Part shown: positions 8,953-15,835 of the stretch, one piece after another
How positions within the stretch are numbered: the first letter of the stretch is position 1
How the letters are laid out: the number at the start of each line of letters is the position of its first letter
Assembly: GCA_016787345.1 (NCBI GenBank)
Contig: JAEUUU010000166.1
Span: forward strand, 1 to 64,000
Direction of reading: 5' to 3'
Source: Saprospiraceae bacterium
GTDB lineage: Bacteria; Bacteroidota; Bacteroidia; Chitinophagales; Saprospiraceae
Length of the DNA: 64,000 bases
The notes under the pieces: generated by a model
Databases searched by the model: none
What the model was told of the DNA's origin: nothing
Seen by the model: the letters and a program-made list of their open reading frames with translations, nothing else
Translations under genes and position numbers: made by a program

Positions 8953-10236
8953 TTAATAATCATATTTACGCTTCCAGTCCTCCCGTAGTTTTTGTCGCGT
9001 TTTTTCTTCGGCAGGGTTGGCGCCTGGCTCGTACAGTATTTTTCCATCGATTTCGGCCGGCAAATTGTCCTGCTGCACAAAGTTACCGGCAAAATCATGG
9101 GCGTACTGGTAGCCCGAGCCGTAATTGAGTTCCTTCATCAGTTTGGTCGGCGCATTGCGCAAATGCAGGGGCACGGGCAAACTGCCCGTCTGGCGCACCA
9201 GCGCCCCGGCATTTTCAATGGCCATATAAGCCGAATTGCTCTTGGGCGAGGTCGCCAGGTAGATAGCGCACTGCGACAGGATGATCCTCGCTTCCGGCAT
9301 GCCAATCATCCGGATTGCGTCCATGGTCGTTGTGGCGAGCAAAAGGGCATTGGGGTTGGCCAGCCCGACATCTTCTGCGGCCAGAATGACCATTCTCCGG
9401 GCAATGAATTCGATATCCTCGCCGCCGTCGAGCATGCGCGCGAGCCAGTACACGGCTGCATTGGGGTCGGAGCCGCGCATACTTTTAATAAAGGCGGAAA
9501 TAATGTCGTAGTGCTGCTCACCCGTTTTATCGTACAAGGCGGCATTTTGCTGAATGAGTTCGCGCACCAGTTCATTGGTTACCCGAAATGGTTCGCCTGG
9601 TTTGCGATAATTGGCGATCAGTTCGAGGGCATTGAGCAAACGGCGCGCATCTCCACCCGAATACAACAAGAGCGCATCGTATTCCACCATTTCTATGTCA
9701 GCTGCTTTGATCTGCTCATCGTCGAGCAAAGCGCGCTGAACGAGGCCGACCAGCTCGTCTTTGCTCAAATGCTGCAACACGTACACCTGGCATCGTGACA
9801 ACAAAGCCGGGATGACTTCAAAAGAAGGATTCTCGGTGGTAGCCCCGATGAGGGTCACGACGCCTTTTTCCACGGCGCCCAGCAGGGCATCCTGCTGGCT
9901 TTTTGAAAAACGGTGAATTTCGTCGATAAAAAGAATGGCGCCTTTTTGCTGAAAAAGCGTTTGTTTTTCAGCGCTTTCAATGGCCTCTCTGATGTCTTTC
10001 ACGCCTGAATTGATCGCCGACAGTTGAAAAAACGGCTTGTTCAGCATGGTAGCGATCAATTGGGCCAGAGTCGTTTTCCCCACTCCGGGAGGTCCCCATA
10101 AAATAAAAGATGGCAAACGCCCGCTTTCAATAGCCTGCCGCAATACGGCGCCTTCGCCGACGAGATGTTGCTGACCAACATATTCGGCCAGGGTTTGGGG
10201 GCGCATGCGTTCGGCAAGAGGTGCGGTTGATAACAC
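8953..10236 (-). CDS. rarA: replication-associated recombination protein RarA (AAA+ ATPase)
   Basis: About 427 residues from a GTG at 10236. Homologues begin just before PLAERMRPxTLxEYVGQ, which starts five codons after this GTG; a TTG at 10245 is also possible, and the open frame extends to an ATG at 10338 but would then overlap the divergent gene. Walker A GPPGVGKTT, Walker B FIDEIHRF and sensor 1 IGATTENPSFEV are present, followed by the C-terminal MgsA/WRNIP1 tetramerisation region (GSDPNAAVYWLARML, EDVGLANPNAL). RarA acts at stalled replication forks and in recombination. It is divergently oriented to the DUF4403 gene. Confidence 0.92.
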   Translation of the reverse strand: MLSTAPLAERMRPQTLAEYVGQQHLVGEGAVLRQAIESGRLPSFILWGPPGVGKTTLAQLIATMLNKPFFQLSAINSGVKDIREAIESAEKQTLFQQKGAILFIDEIHRFSKSQQDALLGAVEKGVVTLIGATTENPSFEVIPALLSRCQVYVLQHLSKDELVGLVQRALLDDEQIKAADIEMVEYDALLLYSGGDARRLLNALELIANYRKPGEPFRVTNELVRELIQQNAALYDKTGEQHYDIISAFIKSMRGSDPNAAVYWLARMLDGGEDIEFIARRMVILAAEDVGLANPNALLLATTTMDAIRMIGMPEARIILSQCAIYLATSPKSNSAYMAIENAGALVRQTGSLPVPLHLRNAPTKLMKELNYGSGYQYAHDFAGNFVQQDNLPAEIDGKILYEPGANPAEEKTRQKLREDWKRKYDY

Positions 10237-10274
10237 TGGGATCAAATTTGGTAATCCGTAAAAATACGACGCCC

Positions 10275-10282
10275 TACCTTTG
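10275..10282 (+). promoter_or_regulatory. candidate -7 promoter box of the DUF4403 gene
   Basis: TACCTTTG matches the Bacteroidota -7 consensus and lies 18 bases before the chosen ATG at 10301, giving a leader near 12 bases. The nearest TTTG upstream is at 24-base spacing, longer than usual. Confidence 0.45.
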
Positions 10283-10300
10283 CCGTACAAGAACTTCACC

Positions 10301-11680
10301 ATGAAAGCAGTCGCCCGTACCCTAATGTTGCTCGCCATGAGCCTTTTTTCTTTTTGTAAAACGACCCAGTATGCCGATGCGCCGCGTCCGCCGGAGCAAT
10401 ATGACTACAACCAGGAGCCCCCGCTGATCTCCACGATCGCTATTCCTGTCACGATTTCCATCAACGACCTGACCGCCAGCCTCAACAAACGGGTCAATGG
10501 CGTAGTGTATGAAGACCTGTCGTATTACGACAACGACAACGACGGACTCATGTTCCGGGCAACCAAAACCCAGCCGCTTTCGCTCTACCTGAGCGGGCAA
10601 ACCATCAAATACCGGGTGCCCCTGAAAATATGGATGCGCAAAAGCCTTTTTATCGGTTCTGCCGAAGCCGAAGGCGAATTGGCGCTGAACATGAAAACCA
10701 CGTTCAGCCTCAACCCCGACTGGACCATCGGAACCGTCACAGAACTCGAATATTACGAGTGGATCAACAAACCTGTTCTGAAAACCGGCATCGGCGACAT
10801 CAGCATTGAAACAATTTCCAATCTCGCCATCAACCGAAGCCGCAAAACCATGACGGCAACGCTCGACCGGCTGATCGCCCAGCAATTCAGCCTGCGCCCC
10901 TACGTACAGGATGCCTGGACGGCCTTGCAGGAGCCGGTACTCCTGTCGGAAGAATACAAAACCTGGGTCAAAACCACCCCGCTGAGCATCGGCATTACCC
11001 CGCTTCGGACCGACTGGAACAACATCTATGCTACTATCGCGGTGGAGTGCCAGAACGACGTCACCTTCGGTGAAAAGCCTTATTTCCGGCCCAATTCCAC
11101 TTTGCCCAACCTGCGCTACGTCAGCGAAGACACACCGGGCGATTATCAAATCCGCATTGCTACGGATATCCCATTCCCCGAGGCGGAGCGTATGGCGCGT
11201 ACGATTATGGTCGGGCAGGTTTTTCAATCGGGCAGAAAAAAGGTCAGGGTCGACGACATCCAGCTTTGGGGCAACAACGACAAACTGGTGGTGAATTCCC
11301 GTCTTTCCGGCTCGTTTAACGGCAATATTTACTTTATCGGAAAACCGGTCTTCAACCCGGTCAAAAATCAGGTGGAGGTCGCGGATCTCGATTTTCACGT
11401 CGATACCCGCAATTTTTTGCATAAATCAGCCGCCTGGATGTTTAAAGGAACCATCAAAAAACAAATGAAAGACGCCATGGTGTTTCCGCTTGAAGAGAAC
11501 ATCCGAACCCTTCGCACCGAAGTGCAAAGCTCGCTCGACAATTACGAACTGCAACCGGGCGTCGTGCTGAAAGGCACGATCGACAGCGTGGTGGTGCAAG
11601 ATACCCGGCTGACGCCGACAAGTATTCGGGTCAATTTATTTTCAAAAGGCAAACTTAACCTCGATGTAAAAGGGCTGTAA
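10301..11680 (+). CDS. DUF4403 family protein (exported)
   Basis: 459 residues from the ATG at 10301; an in-frame codon at 10280 would lie inside the promoter, so the internal ATG is preferred. The N-terminus is a signal peptide ending near FSFCKTT, with a Cys that could be lipidated although the lipobox is imperfect. The remainder matches the DUF4403 pattern of duplicated domains, resembling lipid-binding BPI/TULIP-like folds: early STIAIPVTISINDL, and late VEVADLDFHVDTRNFLHK and TPTSIRVNLFSKGKLNL. Function is unknown; a periplasmic or outer-membrane lipid-binding role is only inferred. It is monocistronic and divergent from rarA. Confidence 0.85.
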   Translation: MKAVARTLMLLAMSLFSFCKTTQYADAPRPPEQYDYNQEPPLISTIAIPVTISINDLTASLNKRVNGVVYEDLSYYDNDNDGLMFRATKTQPLSLYLSGQTIKYRVPLKIWMRKSLFIGSAEAEGELALNMKTTFSLNPDWTIGTVTELEYYEWINKPVLKTGIGDISIETISNLAINRSRKTMTATLDRLIAQQFSLRPYVQDAWTALQEPVLLSEEYKTWVKTTPLSIGITPLRTDWNNIYATIAVECQNDVTFGEKPYFRPNSTLPNLRYVSEDTPGDYQIRIATDIPFPEAERMARTIMVGQVFQSGRKKVRVDDIQLWGNNDKLVVNSRLSGSFNGNIYFIGKPVFNPVKNQVEVADLDFHVDTRNFLHKSAAWMFKGTIKKQMKDAMVFPLEENIRTLRTEVQSSLDNYELQPGVVLKGTIDSVVVQDTRLTPTSIRVNLFSKGKLNLDVKGL

Positions 11681-11684
11681 TGAT

Positions 11685-11719
11685 GAAAAAAGCCCCGCCG
11701 CTAAGTAGCGGTCGAGGCT
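11685..11719 (-). terminator. intrinsic terminator downstream of the MNIO cassette
   Basis: The minus strand forms a GC-rich stem (11691-11719, one bulge, six-base loop) followed by a T run (complement of 11685-11690). It lies beyond the stop of the partner gene at 11777 and marks the end of that operon; it may also help end the convergent DUF4403 gene. Confidence 0.65.
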
Positions 11720-11776
11720 CCGGTCAATTTTGGGGGCTGGGTCGAATGGGGTAGTTATTGGGGTCGGTTGTCGGGG

Positions 11777-12307
11777 TTAATTCATCTCAAATACGGTGAA
11801 ATATCCGTCGATATTGGACGACACGAGGGTCTGAAAGCGCCCTGGCGTCCATTCGTTTGCCATTTTCTGCGACAAGGCCGTACGCAAAACTTCGTACGGA
11901 TGAACGTTCCAGTCAATCACTCTGCCGCTCATAAGTTCTCCCTTCCTGGCCGCAATCAGTGCCGCTTCAAACTCGGCCAGAGAGGCTGCAACAGGATCGG
12001 GTCGCCGGGCGATAAAACGGAGAAATGCATCTCCCGCATCTTCAATCCAGGCCGGCACGTTTTGTGTTGTTTCATAAAAATCGGCGACCGCGGCTTCAAA
12101 ATCGCCTTGTACCTGTAGCAGGCCCGAGGTAATCAGGCAATACCGTTCAAGTTGATAAGCACGCCACCAGCGGGCAATATCGCGAACGACCGCCAGCGAT
12201 GGCGATTGCGCCAGTTCTCGTTCGTAGGAGCTGCTGTCAGCCTGCACACAAAACCGCGGCGTTTTGATCAGCCGCTGCTGGATTTCCTGAAGTGTTCTGA
12301 TGTCCAT
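11777..12307 (-). CDS. HvfC/DUF2063-like partner protein of the MNIO enzyme
   Basis: 176 helical residues. The segments LQEIQQRL at the N-terminus, RWWRAYQLERYCLITSGLL in the first third and PAWIEDAGDAFLRFIA ... SLAEFEAAL further on resemble the N-terminal domain of DUF2063 proteins (HvfC, MbnC type), which bind precursor peptides and assist DUF692/MNIO enzymes. The start lies inside the end of the MNIO gene (71-base overlap, different frame), implying tight translational coupling. The family call is by pattern and gene context rather than by a catalytic motif. It is the last gene of the three-gene cassette, followed by a terminator. Confidence 0.68.
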   Translation of the reverse strand: MDIRTLQEIQQRLIKTPRFCVQADSSSYERELAQSPSLAVVRDIARWWRAYQLERYCLITSGLLQVQGDFEAAVADFYETTQNVPAWIEDAGDAFLRFIARRPDPVAASLAEFEAALIAARKGELMSGRVIDWNVHPYEVLRTALSQKMANEWTPGRFQTLVSSNIDGYFTVFEMN

Positions 12308-13175
12308 GTTTTGTGAAATTGAAATAGGAAGAAATACGCGCGACCTCGTCGATCACAAATTGCGCCCCGTGCAGCCGAACCGCTTCAGGCAAAATTTCAT
12401 ACGTGACGGCTTCCGCATTGGGGGTATGGGCGAGTGCCTGACGGGTCCAATTCAGCGTACTATCGGCCACTTTACCGGAATGGATGTCGAGTTTGTATCC
12501 CAGGTATTCGGCGCCCCCAGCAATGTGAATCTCCCGAACGGCGCCCAGATCGAGCTCGGCGAGAAAAGACTCGATATCAAACCCGTAATTGTGCGCATCG
12601 CATTCCAGATTGTACAGGTCGAGGATGAGGCCGCAACCTGTTTCGGCTGTCAGGAGATTCAAAAAACCGGCATCGCTGTACTCAGGTTGATAATCAGGCA
12701 AAAGATGCACGATGTGTTCCAGTAAAAACGGCATGCCGTACTTCGACTGGATGGTTTTTATCCTCGGGATGAGCAGTTCGAGCATGGCATCGGTGCGCGG
12801 CACAGCCAGCATGGTATTGAGGTTGTCGCCGCCCACTTTCACGTAGCCGAGGTGTTCACTGTGCCAGGCACAGTCGATATGCGGGAGCAAAAGGTCCAGG
12901 TTGTCCAGATAGGACGCATCGAATCCTTCCCAGGAACCGATTGAGAGGCCGACGCCGTGGACCAGAAATCGGACGTCTCGACTCACGCTCAGCAGGTCTT
13001 TCAGGATGTCGGGCTGTATTTCACTGATGCCGTTTCGGCGGCGGAAAATGGAATCGGGTGTGATCTCAATGAAGTCGACGTAGGGCAAAACCCCTTCGAG
13101 CAAATAGGTGTCATGCGCATCGTAAGTAGTTGAAAGCGAGGGCCCTTTCGGATGGATAAAAGGATATGGATTCAT
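12237..13175 (-). CDS. DUF692/MNIO family multinuclear iron oxidase (peptide-modifying)
   Basis: 312 residues, TIM-barrel type. The family uses a di- or tri-iron centre to oxidise Cys, Asp or Asn residues in ribosomally made peptides (MbnB, TglH, ChrH). Candidate ligands and landmarks: HGVGLSIGS at 73-81, HSEHLGY at 105-111, Glu153, DLYNL at 186-190, EIHIAGG at 215-221, LDIHSGKV at 229-236 and Glu260. It departs from the canonical pattern: Glu153 is followed by His where most members have Asn, and the usual ERD near the end is YEI here. The C-terminal ~25 residues lie beyond the usual domain end and overlap the partner gene. The small upstream peptide (13270-13536) is the likely substrate. 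Confidence 0.85.
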   Translation of the reverse strand: MNPYPFIHPKGPSLSTTYDAHDTYLLEGVLPYVDFIEITPDSIFRRRNGISEIQPDILKDLLSVSRDVRFLVHGVGLSIGSWEGFDASYLDNLDLLLPHIDCAWHSEHLGYVKVGGDNLNTMLAVPRTDAMLELLIPRIKTIQSKYGMPFLLEHIVHLLPDYQPEYSDAGFLNLLTAETGCGLILDLYNLECDAHNYGFDIESFLAELDLGAVREIHIAGGAEYLGYKLDIHSGKVADSTLNWTRQALAHTPNAEAVTYEILPEAVRLHGAQFVIDEVARISSYFNFTKHGHQNTSGNPAAADQNAAVLCAG

Positions 13176-13220
13176 AAGGCAGAAGGGTTGAGAAGAACCT
13201 GAATTGGACGCTGAATGAGG

Positions 13221-13244
13221 GCCGGCAGGGAAACCCCTGCCGGC
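13221..13244 (-). promoter_or_regulatory. hairpin between the small peptide gene and the MNIO gene
   Basis: A 10-bp perfect GC-rich stem (13221-13230 with 13235-13244) and a 4-base loop sit in the 94-base gap. No T run follows on the minus strand, so this is not a standard terminator. It could stabilise the 3' end of the peptide mRNA or lower expression of the enzymes relative to the peptide; that role is inferred. Confidence 0.5.
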
Positions 13245-13269
13245 TACGGCTCATTCATTGGTTTGGGGC

Positions 13270-13536
13270 TTACATGCCGATGCTTTCCACTCCGGCGATG
13301 TTTTTGAAATCGCGAAAGAGTTCGTTGATCGGCGGCAACTGGCGAAACATGATGTCGAGGCCGTTCATGCCGCAGCCGGTGCAGCCGTGGAGTTCGAGGA
13401 TGCGGTCGAGCGCAGCATGCAGTTCGTCGCTTTTGATGTCGCGCTTTACGCTTACCCGAACGGCGCCGGGGCGCAGTTTGCCGAAAGTGGAGAGGTCGTT
13501 CAGACCGAGGGCGGCTTTTTCAGTTGTTTGAGCCAT
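13270..13536 (-). CDS. small Cys-containing protein, candidate MNIO substrate
   Basis: 88 residues, no signal peptide. The only two cysteines lie in HGCTGCGMNGLD (residues 50-61; Cys52 and Cys55). Predicted pattern: N-terminal extension, strand (GAVRVSVKR), helix (SDELHAALDRILELH), the Cys loop, strand (LDIMFRQ), helix, and a short final strand ending in Met88. That is a folded alpha/beta module rather than a plain leader plus short core. It stands first in a same-strand cassette with the MNIO enzyme and its partner, the usual position of a precursor peptide. I do not recognise a named family. Whether the Cys or the nearby Asp/Asn is modified cannot be told; the pair could instead bind metal. 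Confidence 0.72.
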   Translation of the reverse strand: MAQTTEKAALGLNDLSTFGKLRPGAVRVSVKRDIKSDELHAALDRILELHGCTGCGMNGLDIMFRQLPPINELFRDFKNIAGVESIGM

Positions 13537-13596
13537 GGTTGAAAGTTAAATGAGTGAACGGTTAATGGTTAATAATCATTTGGTTTGGGAATACAG

Positions 13597-13683
13597 GGTT
13601 TAGCCGGGGCGAGGGCATGGCTCCGCCATAGCGACACCTTGGGGCGTATCGCCACGAAGCCTGGTGGGGTTTATGCTGACGGT
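13597..13683. other. GC-rich intergenic segment with two small inverted repeats
   Basis: Between the lipoprotein stop and the small peptide gene lies a GC-rich stretch with two nested short stems (ATGGC/GCCAT and GCGA/TCGC types). It may end the lipoprotein transcript, but there is no clear T run. A short plus-strand frame through it (13585-13803) does not look like a gene. Confidence 0.3.
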
Positions 13684-13687
13684 GGAA

Positions 13688-14176
13688 TTATTTTACCAGA
13701 AGATAGGCGTCGACCAATTGGCTCTTGCGCACCAGCAGCGTGCAGTTGCGCCCTTCGATCGTCAGGCGGAGCGGCAGGTAGTCGCCCGTTTCGCCACTGG
13801 TGACTGTACGGGTTCCAATTTGCCAATCTGAACCCGAGGACGTAGCAACACCGGTGGCGGTCAGGGACGAGTTGCCCTGTACGACCTTCCCGTCAGGACC
13901 GATGAAATAAAAGTCCTGAACCAGAGGGGCATCCGAGTCCTGCACTTGCACATTCATCAACTGCCTGTTTTGAAAAGCTGTATCGAGGATGTCGTCGCCG
14001 ATAATCGACAGAGGCCTCATTCTCGAAGCGGCACCGGTGGTATCGATCTTGTCGATCACATAGGCGCAATCACCCGACTTATGACCATCGGTTTTGTTGT
14101 CGGACGAACTCAACGGACAGCCAGCCAGACCAAGCACGACGGAGAGAAGCAAAAAATAAAACACGAATTTTTTCAT
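13688..14176 (-). CDS. small lipoprotein of unknown function
   Basis: 162 residues from the ATG at 14176. A hydrophobic signal peptide ends in lipobox GLAGC, then a Ser/Asp-rich linker (PLSSSDNKTDGHK) leads into a beta-rich domain of ~130 residues with two further cysteines (GDCAYVID, GRNCTLLV). Such linkers are common in outer-membrane lipoproteins of Bacteroidota. The frame is open to 14269, but a good promoter at 14233-14261 and the signal peptide support 14176. It is upstream of the MNIO cassette on the same strand with a 151-base gap, so a shared transcript is possible but not shown. Family not recognised. Confidence 0.75.
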   Translation of the reverse strand: MKKFVFYFLLLSVVLGLAGCPLSSSDNKTDGHKSGDCAYVIDKIDTTGAASRMRPLSIIGDDILDTAFQNRQLMNVQVQDSDAPLVQDFYFIGPDGKVVQGNSSLTATGVATSSGSDWQIGTRTVTSGETGDYLPLRLTIEGRNCTLLVRKSQLVDAYLLVK

Positions 14177-14232
14177 GGCTAAGGAGAAGTTGATGAGAAA
14201 TTCTAAAAACGCTTGCTTTTCACTTGATGCCT

Positions 14233-14261
14233 CAAATGTAGGGTAGCGGCGCGTGCTCAAA
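14233..14261 (-). promoter_or_regulatory. promoter of the lipoprotein gene
   Basis: The minus strand has TTTG (14258-14261), a 17-base spacer and TACATTTG (14233-14240): a near-ideal Bacteroidota -33/-7 pair. It predicts a leader of about 50 bases before the ATG at 14176 and could also drive the cassette downstream if there is read-through. Confidence 0.68.
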
Positions 14262-14374
14262 AAAATCAAATATTATTTAATTTTGAGGATTCAAAAAGAG
14301 ATTAAAAAATTTACAAACAAAAGATATTCAATTAATTAAATTAATTATAGCTGATTTAATATCGTGGTTTCAAA

Positions 14375-15835
14375 ATGCTGAATGACGAATTATTTTCTCT
14401 GATAAAATCACTGGATGGCTCTGAAAAGCGCTACTTCAAGGTATTTGCCCAGATGCATACGGAGAAAGATCGCAACAGGTATATCCGATTGTTCGACCTG
14501 ATTGACGCACAGCAGACGTATGATGAAAAGGAGGTAAGACAAAGCCTGGAAAAGGCTGGCGAAAAAAGTTTTGCCTCCAATCTGTCCTTCAACAAGCGCT
14601 ACCTCTACGACCTGTTGCTGAAGTGCCTGCGTAATTATCACGCCAAGCGATCAGCCCGGATCAGTCTTCTGGAAACCATGATCGATATCGCCATTTTACA
14701 GGAAAAGGCTTTGATCAAACCTGCCCGCGTTTTACTTGAAAAAGCGCGATCGATCGCCGGGCAGTACAATCACCACGCCATCGAGCTGGACCTGATTGCT
14801 CAGCAAAGGAAAGTTGTGCGGCAGTACGCCACAAAAGACGCCGAAGAAGAACTCGAAGCCATTGCCGAAGCCAATCGCCGTATTCTCGACCGGTACGAGC
14901 GTGAATTGAATGTACTGGGGCTGTACGAAAAAGTGTTTTTACAGTCGAGAAACAAAAATTATCCCGAAAAACAATTGACAGAACTCAACCAGGAAATCTG
15001 GCGCACGGTCGGGAATCAGCCCGAGGAGCCAGATTTTTCCTTCGACGGCGTGGCGTATTTCCACTTGTTGAGAAGTTTGGTCAACCGCCTCAACAGCCGG
15101 CCGGAAGAGGTCGTCCACCACTGGAGTCTGCTCATTCAACATTTTGAAAAACACCCCGAACTGCTTCGGGAGAGTGAGTATCAGGAGCGTTACCTGAATA
15201 CCCTCAACAACTATTTCAGCGGGTGCAACGCATTGGGTTTGTTTGACGAATGCGTGGCTGTTGTTGAAAAAATCGGCAGGATTGAAGCCGCCAGCGCCAG
15301 ATTGAAAGCGGCCGTGTTTCACACAATGCATTATTGCAACATGCTCCTTTTGGCGCAAAAGGAAAATTACGCCGCTATCGTAAATGAAGAACCGGAGATT
15401 GAAAAAGGTTTGAAAACCTACGCCGCCAATATTCCTCAAAGCCGCCAGATCGTTTTCCGTTACAACCTGGCTGTCGCTTACTACCTTGAACGCCAACCCG
15501 ATATGGCGCTCGACCGGATTACCGCCATTGTGCAAGACGGCAAAAAGGAAATGCGGCAGGACGTGCAGTTTCTGGCCCGCCTTTTTCACCTTGCCCTGCA
15601 TTATGAAAAAGGCAACGAAATACTGGTCGAAAATATGCTGCCCGTCATCCGGCAATATGTGCGTAAAAATCGAAAACCTGAATCAATCGAAACAAGCATT
15701 GTTGAGGCGCTGCATCTGTCGATCAAAACGGGCAAACGCTCGGCATTGGCGGCACTGAAAGAAAAACTGGATCGCGCAAAAGGCTGGGAGGAATTCAAAT
15801 TCTGGGTTCGGCAACTTGTCGAGCGACGCCCTTGA
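14375..15835 (+). CDS. helical-repeat protein of unknown function
   Basis: 486 residues, no signal peptide, almost entirely amphipathic helix pairs reminiscent of TPR or similar solenoids, so probably a cytosolic scaffold. The N-terminal ~90 residues (LIKSLDGSEKRYFKVFAQM ... SFNKRYLYDLLLKCLRNY) look like a distinct compact helical domain. I do not recognise a named family. The ~100 bases upstream are strikingly AT-rich compared with the gene. The 3' end overlaps the convergent P-type ATPase gene by 41 bases. Nothing in the context suggests a function. Confidence 0.8.
   Translation: MLNDELFSLIKSLDGSEKRYFKVFAQMHTEKDRNRYIRLFDLIDAQQTYDEKEVRQSLEKAGEKSFASNLSFNKRYLYDLLLKCLRNYHAKRSARISLLETMIDIAILQEKALIKPARVLLEKARSIAGQYNHHAIELDLIAQQRKVVRQYATKDAEEELEAIAEANRRILDRYERELNVLGLYEKVFLQSRNKNYPEKQLTELNQEIWRTVGNQPEEPDFSFDGVAYFHLLRSLVNRLNSRPEEVVHHWSLLIQHFEKHPELLRESEYQERYLNTLNNYFSGCNALGLFDECVAVVEKIGRIEAASARLKAAVFHTMHYCNMLLLAQKENYAAIVNEEPEIEKGLKTYAANIPQSRQIVFRYNLAVAYYLERQPDMALDRITAIVQDGKKEMRQDVQFLARLFHLALHYEKGNEILVENMLPVIRQYVRKNRKPESIETSIVEALHLSIKTGKRSALAALKEKLDRAKGWEEFKFWVRQLVERRP

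Noticed and set aside
13585..13803. 72-codon plus-strand frame
   Set aside because: It runs antisense into the lipoprotein gene through a hairpin-rich spacer and has no support.
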